Positions 1 to 11,365 of a stretch of DNA of 64,000 bases are shown here, piece after piece. Source of the stretch: Okapia johnstoni (taxonomy: Eukaryota; Chordata; Mammalia; Artiodactyla; Giraffidae); NCBI GenBank assembly GCA_024291935.2, contig CM044316.1, positions 76,400,501-76,464,500 on the forward strand. Direction: 5' to 3'. Within the stretch, counting starts at the first letter, position 1; each line of letters opens with the position of its first letter. Position numbers and translations under genes: made by a program. Below the pieces are notes generated by a model, which saw nothing but the letters and a program-made list of their open reading frames with translations, was not told the origin of the DNA and did not search any database.

Positions 1-95
1 GGAGAATCCCGAGGACGGCGGAGCCTGGTGGGCTGCCGTCTATGGGGTCGCACAGAGTCGGACACGACTAAAGCGACTTAGCAGCAGCAGCAGGG
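1..95 (+). repeat. Bov-A2 SINE, 3' half, cut by window start
   Basis: The sequence is the second Bov-A unit of a Bov-A2 SINE: the GGTGGGCTGCCGTCTATGGG block, the GTCGGACACGACT core and a GCAGCAGCAG tail. The left half lies outside the window. The sequence is close to consensus, so the insertion is young. Confidence 0.9.
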
Positions 96-837
96 GAGTC
101 TGGATACTAATGCATCAATATTGCTTCATTAGTTGTGCCAAGCGTGCTATACTAATGTTACATGCTAATAACAGGGTAAATTGGTTATAAAGTATGATGG
201 AATTCTTTGTACTATCTTTAATCATTTCTGTAATTCTAAAGCTACTCTAAGAAAAAGAAGTTATTTTTTAATGACAGAGAGAATTTAGAGGAAGAAATGT
301 TTTATGCAAGATTTTAGAGGAAGTAGCAACTGGTTTGGTGGTTAATTGAATAGAGGAGATCAAAAATAATGAGTCACAGATAAGGCTTGAATGGTCAGGA
401 GAATATAATGCCAGTGACGAAGAGTAAAAATGAGAGAGGAAGCTTGCTGGTGATTGAGCAAATGATAAATTTGGGTACAACAAATTTGAGACAAAAATAG
501 GAAACTCAAGTATAAATACAATCAGTAGCTGGAGATGAAGAATTTGATGTTGGGTAAAAGCTCATGAATGGAAATGTGAATTTATATTTAATTAGTCAAT
601 AAGAAGATATACATAGAACAACTGCTTTTAAGCCCTTGTATAAAGGAGGTGAAGGAAGTATATACTAACACATAAAACACTGGGGAGTCGAAGCTTTTGT
701 CTACATAAAGATGACAACAGAAAACAGTGCCCATGTTGAATAAGACAGCAAAAATAAGCAGCATAAGAGTTTAATATAGCTGCCCCAGCAAGCATACTTC
801 ATGAAGTATAAATACAATCTCTGAGGAAACAGATGGT
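96..837. other. Unclassified AT-rich intergenic DNA
   Basis: I see no gene here. The middle part (about 290-600) is purine-rich and weakly resembles antisense L2. It may be the start of the long L2 relic seen further right, but it is too diverged to assign. Confidence 0.5.
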
Positions 838-1226
838 GTTATAAATTGGATGTTTGTGTTCCCCCAAAATGCATGTCCTCAAGTCCTGTTCCCCAAGGTT
901 GATGTCTTTGGAGGTGGCAGCATTAATAAATAATCAAAGTGAAAAGAAATCATAAAGGTAGGCCCCTGATCCAATAGAATCAGTGTCTTTGTAAGAAGAG
1001 ACATCAGAGACCCTTTTCCACCCCCAAGCGCAAACCAAGGAAAAGCCATGTGAAGACACAGTGAGAAGACAGCCATCTGCAAACAAGGAATAAGACCCTC
1101 ATCAGAAACTAAACCAAGTGAAACCTTGATCTTGGACTTCTAGCCTCCAGAACTGTAAGAAAATAAAATTCTGTTGTTTAAGCCTGTGATACTTTGTTAC
1201 AGCAGGCTGAACAAACCAATACAGGG
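838..1226 (+). repeat. MaLR (MLT1-type) LTR
   Basis: The order of recognisable blocks fits an MLT1 LTR: the GTGTTCCCCCAAAATGCATG start region, the TTTGGAGGTGGCAGCATTAA block, the GTAAGAAGAGACATCAGAGA block, then CTTGATCTTGGACTTCTAGC, GCCTCCAGAACTGTAAGAAA and an AATAAAA polyadenylation-like motif. It ends near ACCAATACAG. It is diverged and non-coding. Confidence 0.75.
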
Positions 1227-2273
1227 AGTCATAAGAGGGCAAATGAGGAAATGTGAATAAGAGAGTGGTAAGAAGAAAAAGAAGCATATGTACACCAAGG
1301 AAGCCAAAGAAAAAGAAGACTGCATATATTCATAAATATTTATTGAGAACTTATCTTGTACCAGACACCGTATTAGACATAATACATAATAAACAAGGCT
1401 CAACTCCTACCTACATAGAACTTATATTCTGTGACAAATCACAAATAAGAAATGATATAGACAAATAAATCAGCCGGATTGAGACCATAACAAGTACTCT
1501 GAAGGGAGATGCAATAAAGAATAACTACATGTTGTGCAGATATGCCTTGAACAGTCAAAGAACAACTCTGGGGAGTTGGCATTTAAGCTGAGACATAAAG
1601 AATGAAAATGAGCTAGATGTGCAAAATGCTGAGGTAAGAACTTTGTAGGCAAAGAAAACAGGAAGTGCAAAGGCTGGGGTGTCAAAACACACTTGGGGAA
1701 TTTGACAAACAGAGGAGAGGCCAATGCAATTGGTATATTGTAATCAAGAGAGAACATGATGGAGGAATCTTTGTAAAGATAGATGAAAGCCACATCATAC
1801 AGTCCTGTAGGCCAGCCTCGGAAGGATGGATCTATTTCTAAGATACTGAGAAGCCACTGAATGGATCTAAGGAAAAAGTGACATGGCCTCACTCATGTTG
1901 TTAAATGATAACTTTGGTTGGAATGTGAAAAAAGTATTTTTGAATGAGAACAAAAAGAGAAGCAAAGAGACCAGCTGAGACCTATTTCAAATTGTACAGA
2001 AAAGAGATTATGGTGGCTAAATTTAGGATGGTGCTATATCAAGGGAGGGAAGTGGCAAAATTAAATATTTTTTGGTCATAGAAACAAAAGAACTGGATGA
2101 CAATTGGATGTGAGGAACTGCAGATAGGAATTAAAGCTCAAATCCAAGTTTTATGCAAAAAAGTGATGCCAAATACTGAGATGAAGAAGAGTAGATAAAG
2201 ACTAAATTTGTGAAGAAAATCAGAAGCCCAGTTAGGCAAGAAATTTAATTTTGAAATCCATCAGCATATTTTA

Positions 2274-2585
2274 GTCTGCCTTCTCTGTCCATGGATTCTG
2301 CATCCATGGATTCAACAAACCGTGGATCCATCAAAAAACTTCAGAAAAAATGTTCCAGAAAGTTCCAAAGAGCAAAACTCGAATTCGCTGCTCTGGCAAC
2401 TATTTACATAGCATTTATATCATATCAGCATTATAAGTAACCTAGAGATGGTATAGAGTATGCAGGAGGATGTGTGTTATGTGCAAATACTATGCCATTT
2501 TATATAAGGGACACAAACATCTGAAGATTTTAGTATTTGTGAGGACTCCCGGAACGAATCCCCCATGGATACCAAGGGACAACTG
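2274..2585 (-). mobile_element. MER2-type (Tigger) DNA transposon remnant
   Basis: The right end, read in reverse, starts CAGTTGTCCCTTGGTATCCA, which is the MER2 terminal inverted repeat. The internal blocks CTATTTACATAGCATTTATA and ATGCCATTTTATATAAGGGA also fit. TA dinucleotides flank both ends (2272-2273 and 2586-2587), the expected Tc1/mariner-type duplication. There is no transposase; it is a non-autonomous element inserted into the L2. Confidence 0.75.
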
Positions 2586-3477
2586 TAAAAATACTTGAAA
2601 TACTATGAAAGTGAATGAGATCACTTAAGAAGAAAGTTCTGAAAGAATTTAAAAGAGGACTAGCTCTGAGCCTTGTTAAAGAGAAAGAATAAGAATGAGG
2701 CAAGAGAAAAAATCAGGAGGGTGGTATCAGAGAGCCAAGAGAAGAGAAGATTCCAAGGAGGGTGTGTCTGGCTGTGTCATACAGTTTAGGCATCTAGTGA
2801 GATGACAGAGGAGTTAAGTTTGGCAATACAAAGACTGTGGGAAACCTTGACAAAAGCAGTTTCAGTGCAGAGGTGGAAATGGAAGCTAGATTAGAATGGG
2901 GTGAAGAATTAATTAGAAGTAACAAAGAGATGATAGTAAGCAATGATAACATGTTCCACATGTTTAACAGAAAGATACAGAGAAATTGGGCAATATCTGC
3001 AAAAGAACATGAGATCAACAGAAGGTTTTTTATTTTAATTTTTTTTTAACATGGGATATGTTAGTGTGTTAACTGGTGTGATCAGGAGAGAGTGAGAGGT
3101 TGAGGAGACAGATGCAGGTCTCAGTTCACAAGAAAGCAAGAGGGGATTAATTCTAGAGAAAAGTAGAAGGCATTGCACTTGACTGGGGCAGGGATATTTC
3201 TTTCCCTGTAACCACAGGGCACAGGTTCTGTTTGGCTAGATTAAGAGTGGGAACATGAGGGAGTTTGCCATTGATGCATCTTATTTTCTCAGTTAAGCTC
3301 AGGGAATGGGTGTTAAAGGTAAAGAAAAGGTTTAAAACAGTCATCTGAAAAAGTGAAAAGTAAATTTACTAGGAAAACATACAAGAGTACTAGGCAGTAC
3401 TGAATGAGCATTTGAAGTTTTAGTCATGAATTTCAAGTATTATCGGCCAGTCTTGTTTTTTCTGCCAATGTTCAGCT

Positions 3478-3679
3478 TTAGTCACTAAGTTGTGTCCAAC
3501 TTTTGTGATCCCATGGACTGTAGCCCTCCAAGTTGCTTTCTCAACAAGGTTTTCCAGGCAAGAATACTGGAGTGGGTTGCTATTTCCTCCTGCAGGGGAT
3601 CTTCCCAACCCAGGGACTGAACCTGCGTATCCTGGATTATCAGATGGATTCTTTACCACTGAGCCACCCCAAGAGAGCC
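3478..3679 (-). repeat. Bov-tA SINE (antisense) with target-site duplication
   Basis: The minus strand carries a tRNA-Glu-like head and a Bov-A body. The element is bounded by a perfect 13-bp duplication, CCAATGTTCAGCT, at 3465-3477 and 3680-3692. It is inserted in the older L2 relic. Confidence 0.92.
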
Positions 3680-4080
3680 CCAATGTTCAGCTACTGAAGT
3701 CTGTAGATTGGATGACAGTGGGTTAAAGAACTGCAATAATGCTAGAACAGAATGAGTGAAATAAAACAGAGGTGATGGTCATAAAGTAGGATACTTTAAA
3801 GATTTGCATGGTGGTTTATTTACTGATGATGACAAATCCCAGTAGTCATGTGAGAAGGTGGCAAATGTGGAGTTGAGGAAGAGAGTGAGGAGAGGTCAAA
3901 GAACAGAGAGGCTGATGTTTGGGGTATTTCGTGCACACGGTTCTTGCGATCACTAGGAACAATGGCAGAAATTAAGATATACAGGAAGGCAGTGAGTCAG
4001 TAGTTGAAGTCTTAAATGAATGAGGAGAAATGATTAGAAAGCTAGGAATTATCACCAAGAAGTTATAGGTAGTAAAACTA

Positions 4081-4373
4081 GATAGGCACCCACAGAACAC
4101 CTGTTCACCTAAGCCTATAAGGCTATTGTCCTGAAGACAATGCAGCATGGTTCTATAAAGGAAACTATATATATATTATACTATTATACTACTAATAATT
4201 CTTTCTAAAATGAGTGACTTTCTTCTTATAAATCACATACTTCTATCAATAAAGATTTTGGTTATATACTATAATATTTATGTATTTATAAATTACATAT
4301 ATGCTACTCTAAATATATTTATCATGAAAGACATTTTAAAGGATGAAATTTATATGAAATAAACTATATTTAA
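4081..4373. other. Unclassified AT-rich DNA
   Basis: A, T and TA-rich sequence without gene signals or a repeat that I can name. Confidence 0.5.
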
Positions 4374-4652
4374 GGGCTTCCCTCACAGCTCAGTTGATTA
4401 AGAATCCACCTGCAATGCAGATCTCAGTTTGATTCCTGGGTCGGGAAGATCTGCTGGAGAAGGGATAGGCTACCCACTCCAGTATTCTTGGGCTTCCCTT
4501 GCAGTGCGGGAAACCTGAGTTTGATCCCTGGGTTGGGGAGATCCCCTGGAGAAGGGAAAGTCTACCCACTCCAGCATTTTGGCCTGGAGAATTCTATGGA
4601 CAGTATAGTCCATAAATAGTCAGACACGACTGAGCAACTTTCACTTTCAAGC
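4374..4652 (+). repeat. Bov-tA3-type dimeric SINE
   Basis: Two tRNA-like heads (GGGCTTCCCTCACAGCTCAG, then GGGCTTCCCTTGCAGTGCGG) are joined through a partial Bov-A segment and followed by a complete Bov-A body ending TTTCACTTTC. This head-body-head-body order is that of the Bov-tA3 subfamily. The flanks CTATATTTAA and CTACACTTAA may be a diverged duplication. Confidence 0.85.
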
Positions 4653-4975
4653 TACACTTAAACCTATTTCATTATTACCGTTACATAACCTTTTTGCTCT
4701 CACTAGAAAACTACTATTAATCATTTTATAATTGAAAATATTTTTTACATCCTATTTTATGCTTTGTAACTGAGGCATCTGAAGGTGTGGTACTAAGTTT
4801 AGTTTATATCATTCCATGTTTTTAGTGACTTTCCTAACTGACAGAGAAACTTCACAAAAATATTTATATCCAAATGAAAGAAGTATATTGTTGGTTCTGT
4901 TTACCAAATTCTGGTACTCATTTTTAATCCCATCTACCAAGTATATAAATATTTTTAATAATTTTATATGGTAAG
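4653..4975. other. Unclassified AT-rich DNA
   Basis: No gene signal and no repeat recognised. Confidence 0.5.
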
Positions 4976-6162
4976 TTTCTTATTTTTTTAATTGAAATAT
5001 AGTTGATTTACAATGTGTTTATATATAGATAGATAGATAGATATATAGATATATACACATTCCTTTTTTTTCATATTCTTTTCCATTATGGATTATCATA
5101 GGATACTGAATATAGCTCTCTGTGTTACATATTAAGATGCTGTTGTTTATCCATTCCATATATTTAATAACTTACACCTGCCAACTCCAACCTCCCACTC
5201 CACACCTTCCCCAATCCCCCTCTACCTTAGCAACCACAAGCCTGTTCTCTGTGTCCATGAGAGTCTGCTTCTGTTTCATAGATAGATTCACTTGTGTCAT
5301 GTTTTAGATTCCACATATAAGTGATATCACATGGTATTTGTCTTTCTATTTCTGAGTTACTTCACTTAGTATTATAATCTCTAGTTGTATTTAGATTGCT
5401 GCAAATGGCGTTATTTCATTCTTTTTTTATGGATTTTTATGACTGAGTAGTATTCCATTTTTTGATTGCATTGTTTGTTTTTTTGTTATTGAGTTGTATT
5501 AATTGTTTGTCCATTTTTGAAATTAAGCCCTTGTTGGTTGCATCATTTGTAGATATTTTCTGCCAGTTCATAGGTTGCCTTCTCATTTTGTTTATGGTTT
5601 CCATTGTTGAATAAAGGCTTGTAAGTTTCATTAGGTCCTATTTGTTTTTGCTTTCATTTTCAATTGCCTTGGGAGATTAACCAAGAAAACATCGGTACGA
5701 TTTATGTCAGAGAATGTTTTGCCTGTGATCTCTTCTAGGAGTTTTATGATGTCATGTCTTATGCTTAAGCTTTTAAGCCATTTCAAGTTTATTTTTGTCT
5801 ATAGTGAGAGGATGTGTTCTAACTTCATCAGTTTACCTGTGGCCATCCAACTTTTCCAACACCAGTTGCTATAGAGATTGTCTTTTTCCCATTGTATATT
5901 TTTACCTTCTTTGTTGAAGATTAATTGACCACAGTTGTATAGGTTTCTTTCTGGCTCTCTATTCTGTTCCATAGATCCATATGTCTGTTTTTGTGCCAAT
6001 ACCACACTGTTTTGATTCCTGTAGCTTCGTAGTATTATCTTAAGTCTGGGAGGATTATGCCTCCTGCTTTGTTCTTTTTCTTCAAGATTGCTTTGGCAAT
6101 TCTGGGTCTTTAAAGGGTTCATATAAAATTTTAAGATTATTCATTCTGATTTTATGAAAAAT

Positions 6163-6218
6163 GTCATAGATCATTTGATAAGGATCTCATGTCATAGATC
6201 ATTTGATAAGGATCTCAT
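6163..6218. repeat. Perfect 28-bp tandem duplication
   Basis: A 28-base unit starting GTCATAGATCATTTG and ending GATCTCAT occurs twice back to back without mismatch. It lies in L1-derived sequence and partly overlaps the target-site duplication of the adjacent SINE. Confidence 0.95.
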
Positions 6219-6226
6219 TAAATCTG

Positions 6227-6420
6227 AGGGGCTTCCCTGATGGCTCAGATGGTAAAGCATCTGTCTGCAATGCAGGAGATGCGGGTTCAATCCCTGGGTT
6301 GGGAAGATCCCCTGGAGAAGGAAATGGCAACCCACTTCAGTACTCTCACCTGTAAAATCCCATGGACAGAGGATCATGGGTCACAGAGAGTTGGACATGA
6401 CTGAGCGACTTCACTTTCTT
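6227..6420 (+). repeat. Bov-tA2 SINE with target-site duplication
   Basis: Complete tRNA-like head (GGGCTTCCCTGATGGCTCAG) plus Bov-A body. It is flanked by the 12-bp perfect duplication TCATTAAATCTG at 6215-6226 and 6421-6432. It is inserted in the antisense L1. Confidence 0.95.
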
Positions 6421-6650
6421 TCATTAAATCTGTAGATTGCTTTGGGTAGTATGGCCATTTAAACAATATTAAGTCTGCCCATCCAAGAGTATAAGATATC
6501 TTTCCATTTCTTTGAATCGTCTTCAACTTCTTTTATTAATGTTTTATTGTTCTCAGTGTGTAACTCTTTCACCTCCTTGATCAGGTTTATTCCTTTATAG
6601 ATGTTACACTTAATCATTTTCAGTCATGATGTCCCATAAACATGGAAAAT

Positions 6651-7072
6651 TTTGTAAAGATTTATATTCAAAATCCTTTCTCCATAACATTCATTTCTCT
6701 CAAAAATAAGCTATTCTCTCACTAACTGCTAAAATACAATTTTTATCTTTAAAAAATAAATTTAATGTAAGCATCTTTTTTTATATTGCTGGGTAAAATA
6801 CATAACGTGAAACAATTGTCTTTTATGATGAAAAATGGTGTACTCATTTTGGCCTCATTAGTCCTTGGAATCTTTGTACACTTACTCCAGCAGCCATTGC
6901 AACAACGGTCTCTCTGGACTTCAACCAACTTCACACACATGCAAACTAACAGTGCCTATCCTCCAGCCCTGGGACTCTCTTTTGATGCTAAAACATAAAA
7001 TGCCATAGGACTGCTTGGCAGTCATACAAAAGCCAAAAATGTGGGGAAATTAAAGCCCAATGGGCTGAATCT
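6651..7072. other. Unclassified intergenic DNA
   Basis: Open frames in both strands here are short and match no protein that I know. No repeat recognised. Confidence 0.5.
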
Positions 7073-7560
7073 TTGTATTAGTTGGGGTCCTCCAGAGAAA
7101 CAGAATCAATAGACATACACATATATAAAATGAGATTTATTATAAGATATTGACTTATGTGATGATGGAACTAGCCAGTCCCATAATCTAGCATCTGCAA
7201 GCTGAGAACCAGGGAAAGTCAGTGATGCACTTTGAAAACCTTAGAGCTGGTATAGATTCCAGTCTTAGTCTGAAGTTTTGAGAACCAAGAGTGCCAAGGG
7301 CAGTAGAAGATTCAGGTCCCATCTCAAGCACTCGTTCAAAGCAGAGAGTAAATTCAACTTTTGCCGGCCTCTTGCTCTTTTTAAACCCTCCACAAATCCA
7401 ATGGTGCCCCCTTCCTGGACACTGCCCGGATACTAATGGTGACAAACTCAATAACACAGCTTTGTCTGGCTCTTTCTCATTCCCTGCCACATTCCCCTTT
7501 TCTGTCACATGAGACTATAACACATAAACCTTCCCTTTAGGCTTTGAACATAAGCTAATA
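7073..7560 (-). repeat. Old L1M-type 3' end, antisense
   Basis: It starts with GTATTAGTTGGGGTCCTCCA followed by GAGAAACAGAATCAATAG, the antisense form of the end of many mammalian L1M 3' UTRs. The second half is more diverged and its family is uncertain. Confidence 0.5.
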
Positions 7561-8665
7561 TAAATGCTTTTCCCTGAGATAAGTTATGAACCTTTTATTA
7601 TATAAAATATATTCATGGTAACACCTCCTCTATAATATTTCAGATAATATAGGAGGTATAACCACCTGATCTATTCAACCAAAAACACATAAACTGCATT
7701 ATGTGGTAATATGATTTTACACAAATGTTCCCTCCATGGTATAGTGAAGTCATTAGTCATCTATGCCCCACAAAGACTTATAGCCAAATAGGTAGGGAAA
7801 ATAATATTCAGAAATTATAAGAAGTTAATTTTAATTACTTCCTGAAATGATACAAAGTAATGCTGTTTAGAACAGAGGATTATTTTCTTGAACAGTGTTT
7901 GTTAATTTCTTGCTCAGCATCTAAATATAAATAATTATTCATTTTGAGATAAATAGCTCTATCAAAGGTTTTATGTATATTCTACCACTAATTTCGTATT
8001 TTAAGTATAGCTATTAATTCTGAACCTCAATTGAAAATATTTGGCATTATACTCATAATTATCAAGGACTGATTTAAATTATATTTCCTCTGATATTAGT
8101 CATCTCCTGCCCAACTCATTTATACTTTAGCATTTAAACTGATATTTCCTATTCTATAAAAAGTAATATGTTTATTCTGCATTTTTTAAGAATATGTATT
8201 TAGTTCATAATAAGCTTTGCAGACATTTGGGGAAAGTTTACCTCATAAAAGAGGAAAAATTCTAACATCTGCATACTGGCCAAAGGTTAAGTAAATACTG
8301 TTTAAAGTTACAATTTAAGTACCAATTGTGATTAAGTATATTAAAAGTTTTGATGTCTAACTTCAATAATTGTATATCAGGTGACATTTTAATCATAACC
8401 TCCAATTTGCAGGAATATTATGGATATCCTTTTTAAAATGTTCATTTGTTCACTCTCATCTTTCTAATCTAAGATGACTCCCCTATAGCCAGTAATAGTA
8501 TCATCTTTACAAGTAATACACTATTTACTATAGCATTTATAAAGCAAGTAAACTTTTCAGATTACATCTTCTGGGAAGATGGCTCATAATTAGAGCATTC
8601 TCTTAATGCGGATTTGCCAGAAAGCATGGCCTGGAAACATGGGCTGTTACTTTATCACAGGGCCT
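7561..8665. other. Unclassified AT-rich intergenic DNA
   Basis: About 1.1 kb of AT-rich sequence without coding signals, RNA genes or a repeat that I can assign. Confidence 0.5.
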
Positions 8666-8674
8666 AGTTCCAGG

Positions 8675-8799
8675 AAGGAGAAGGAAATGGCAACCCACTC
8701 CAGTGTTCTTGCCTGGAGAATCCCAGGGACGGGGAAGCCTGGTGGGCTGCCGTCTATGGGGTCACACAGAGTCGGACACGACTGAAGCGACTTAGCAGC
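8675..8799 (+). repeat. Bov-A monomer SINE with target-site duplication
   Basis: A single Bov-A unit (GGAGAAGGAAATGGCAACCC to CGACTTAGCAGC) lies between copies of AGTTCCAGG at 8666-8674 and 8800-8808. Confidence 0.9.
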
Positions 8800-8808
8800 A
8801 GTTCCAGG

Positions 8809-9340
8809 GAAGCAAGAGTGAGAAAAATGGGGCTGAGGCAGAGTGCAACAGACAGAGCGCACCAGACAGAGCGCACCATCCGGTTACCCTTGTTCGGTAT
8901 CAAGCACAACCGATTGCTTGTCATACGACTGTCTTCCAGGAGACTATATAAATCACTGCTTCTCCAGACATTCCATAAAAGAAGGGAGAAGAATTCACAT
9001 GCCAGTTCTTATTTCCCACTGGAAGTTCTCTGCACAGCAATTTACTCTGTTGCTCCCCCAAGCTGGGCATGCATGGGTTATGAGTGAGTCTCTTACGATT
9101 CAGAGACAACAGGGAAGTCCTGGCATGGAACGTAAGAGGCAAACAACACAGGCCTGAGGAGAAGTGCTGTTGCATTGTAGCCCTGAGAGATTGGTTCCAC
9201 AGACAGGGCACAGTGCAGCCGTAGAAGAGTTCATGACAACAGCGGTGGCTGAGGGAAGACAAGAATGTCTGAGGAAGTATCAAAGAGTTAGTTGTCTTAT
9301 GGAGTCACCAACTGTGTATCAATTTCCCTCACTTAAAAAA
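8809..9340. other. Unclassified segment with a 14-bp tandem duplication
   Basis: This block is more GC-rich than its neighbours and I can assign it to no repeat. It carries CAGACAGAGCGCAC twice in tandem (8849-8862 and 8863-8876) and a TATATAAA motif near 8945. Overlapping short open frames are present on both strands, none recognisable. It could be an old retroelement or a non-coding transcript. Confidence 0.4.
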
Positions 9341-9660
9341 AAATTCAAAAAGTAACACAGATCTATCATAGAAAAGGAATATTTTAGAAAGAAAAGCACA
9401 ACCAAAATTACTATTTTGTTTAGTTGAATCCCTGTCCAAAATTATAGTTTGTTTCCTTTCATTACTCAGATAAAGGATATCTAAATTTTTCTGAAATTGT
9501 TTACTTAGGTACCATATTAATACAGTCTCGTGGTAAAATTTCACAAATAGAGAAAAATATAGATACAAGTGAGAAAGCAACCTTCATTTTTCAATCATTC
9601 TTGTCCCAAACCCTCAACCTTGTCCAAAATAATGGTTTGGTGTAGGATTCTGCCGAGTCA
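9341..9660. other. Unclassified AT-rich DNA
   Basis: Nothing recognisable between the unclassified segment and the TA-rich low-complexity tract. Confidence 0.4.
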
Positions 9661-9661
9661 T

Positions 9662-9796
9662 TTTCTCTACATATGTATGTATATACACATATATATATAG
9701 TGTAAAAAAATATACTTTATTTTTAACAAGTAAGATTATATATAAATTATATATAGAGATTACATATATTAAATATATATAAACATTATATATAGA
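9662..9796. repeat. TA/ATAC-rich low-complexity tract
   Basis: Degenerate TATA and TATAC repeats directly precede the Bov-A2 SINE. AT-rich DNA is a preferred insertion target for LINE-mobilised SINEs. Confidence 0.85.
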
Positions 9797-10060
9797 AGGC
9801 AATGGCACCCCACTCCAGTCCTCTCGCCTGGAGAATCCCATGGATGGAGGAGCCTGATGGGCTATAGTCCATGGGGTCGCGAAGAGTCTGACACGACTGA
9901 GTGACTTCCCTTTCACTTTTCACTTTCATGCATTGGAGAAGGACATGGCAACCCACTCCAGTACTCTTGCCTGGAGAATCCCAAGGATGGAGGAAGCCTG
10001 GTGGGCTGCCGTCTATGGGGTCGCACAGTCGGACACGACTGATGCGACTTAGCAGCAGCA
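9797..10060 (+). repeat. Bov-A2 SINE, complete dimer
   Basis: Two Bov-A units are joined by the TTTCACTTTTCACTTTCATG linker, with a terminal AGCAGCAGCA tail. It is near-consensus and thus young. Confidence 0.93.
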
Positions 10061-10142
10061 GTGAACTACATTATTCATTTAATTGCATCATTCATATATT
10101 TCCATTGTTAGAATACCTCAAAATATGCCAGTCTTTTTAAAT

Positions 10143-10486
10143 TATGTATTTATTTGTTTATATTTATTTATCTATTGGTTGCACTGAGTCTTCCTTGCTA
10201 TATGGGCTTTTCCCTAGTTGCGATGATGGGGGGCTAATCTTTAGTTGAGATGATGGGCTTCTCAATGCAGTGGCTTCTCTTGTTGCAGGGCACAAGCTCT
10301 AGATACACAGGCTTCAGTAGTTGTATCACCTGGGCTCAGTAGTTGTGGCTCATTGGCTCAGTGGCTGTGGTGCATGGGTTTTGTTGCTCCACTACATGGA
10401 GAATCTTCCCAGACCAGGGATTGAACCTGTGTCCCCTGCATTGGCAGGCAGATTCTTAACCACTGGACCACCAGGGATGTCCTACG
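10143..10486 (-). repeat. CHR-type SINE, antisense, with target-site duplication
   Basis: Read in reverse, a tRNA-like head (ending near 10486) is followed by the repeated CACAACTACTGAGCC-like units of a CHR SINE and an (AAAT)n tail. The flanks are a 15-base duplication with one mismatch: CCAGTCTTTTTAAAT at 10128-10142 and CCAATCTTTTTAAAT at 10487-10501. Confidence 0.88.
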
Positions 10487-10554
10487 CCAATCTTTTTAAA
10501 TAGTTTTAAAGAATTACATAGTTTTAATACACACAAAGAATGTAACTAACTTTT

Positions 10555-10645
10555 TAATGAATATTTGTGTAGTTTTAATTTTTTCACCATTGCAAACAAT
10601 TCTCAATGGATGTTTTTGTTCATGTATCTTTATACACATTATTAT
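10555..10645 (-). repeat. Short L1 fragment, antisense
   Basis: TTTTTTCACCATTGCAAACA followed by the GATGTTTTTGTTCATG region fits antisense L1 3' UTR. The fragment is short and diverged. Confidence 0.4.
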
Positions 10646-10654
10646 TTAGGAGTA

Positions 10655-10857
10655 GGCTTCCCTTGTGGCTCAGCTGGTAAACAATCCGCCTGCAATGCGA
10701 GAGACCTGGGTTTAATCCTTGGATTGGGAAGATCCCCTCGAGAAGGGAAAGGCTACTCACTCCAGTATTCTGGCCTGCAGAATTCCATGGACTGTATAGT
10801 CCGTGGGTCTCAAAGAGGCGAACACAACTGAGTGACTTTCACTTCACTTCACTTCAG
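10655..10857 (+). repeat. Bov-tA SINE
   Basis: tRNA-like head GGCTTCCCTTGTGGCTCAGC, Bov-A body and a (TTCAC)n tail. Confidence 0.92.
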
Positions 10858-10858
10858 G

Positions 10859-10975
10859 GGTCCTAGAGACAGATCACCTGGGTTCAAATCTCAGCTCTTC
10901 TACTTCCTTACTGTGTGTGACCATGAACACGTGGAAAACCTCTCTGGTCCTCAGTTTTCTCATCTGTAAAATAAA
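10859..10975 (+). repeat. MIR SINE, sense
   Basis: The core blocks CCTGGGTTCAAATCTCAGCT, ACTGTGTGTGACC and TCTCATCTGTAAAATAAACA follow the MIR consensus order. Confidence 0.85.
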
Positions 10976-10987
10976 CATACATTTTTT

Positions 10988-11175
10988 TGCCTATTATGTT
11001 CCATTATCAGTTATTACAAGATAGTGAATATAATTCCCTCTGCTATACAATAAATCCTTGTTACTTATCTATTTATGCTTAGTAGTTTGTATCTGCTTAT
11101 TCCATATTTTTAATTTGGAAGTCCACACCTCCCTCTCCCCTTTGATAACCACAAGTTTGTCTCTGAGTCTTTCTG
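10988..11175 (-). repeat. L1 3' UTR fragment, antisense
   Basis: The order GTTCCATTATCAGTTATTAC, then the CCTCTGCTATACAATAAATC region and AACCACAAGTTTGTCTCTGA matches the ruminant L1 3' UTR in antisense. Confidence 0.8.
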
Positions 11176-11264
11176 ACAATGATACATTGACAGTATAAAA
11201 AGTTTAAACAATAAGGAGAGCTGAAATAAAAACATCACCCGAAATCTCACTGTCGACAAATTTT

Positions 11265-11365
11265 CATTAAATATTTACTTTGTGCATTCAACTAGATTCT
11301 GAAGATATAGCAGAGAACGTGTCCAATAAAATTCCCTGCCCTCATTGTGCTCATATTCTAGAGGG
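11265..11365 (-). repeat. L2 3'-end fragment, antisense
   Basis: ATTAAATATTTACTTTGTGC followed by the TCCCTGCCCTCATTGTGCTC block is the antisense L2 3' end. Confidence 0.6.

Larger units (their letters stand above)
1336..4080 (-). repeat. Long L2 LINE relic, antisense
   Basis: Read on the minus strand this matches the order of an L2 (CR1-like) LINE. The 3'-end block TTATTGAGAACTTATCTTGT is followed by blocks typical of the decayed L2 reverse-transcriptase region, for example AGGAAGTGCAAAGGCTGGGG and AGCCACTGAATGGATCTAAG. Around 2840-3060 the CCTTGACAAAAGCAGTTTCA block and a T-rich GGTTTTTTATTTT stretch continue the element. It is interrupted by a MER2-type transposon and a Bov-tA SINE. All frames are broken. 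The part after about 3300 is less certain. Confidence 0.65.
4976..6650 (-). repeat. L1 LINE, 3' UTR and distal ORF2, antisense
   Basis: The sequence starts with the L1 3'-UTR antisense block TTAATTGAAATATAGTTGAT. It continues through GATTCCACATATAAGTGATA, TGACTGAGTAGTATTCCATT and TTCTGTTCCATAGATCCATA, the usual antisense order of the 3' UTR and ORF2 C-terminus. A short TAGA microsatellite lies at 5028-5043. All frames are broken. A Bov-tA SINE splits the copy at 6227-6420. Confidence 0.85.

Noticed and set aside
3420..3726. Overlapping small open frames on both strands, also seen at several other SINE positions
   Set aside because: They are translations of Bov-tA/Bov-A SINEs, recognisable by the recurrent peptide patterns QEYWSGLPFPPPGDLP and GNGNPLQYSCLENP.
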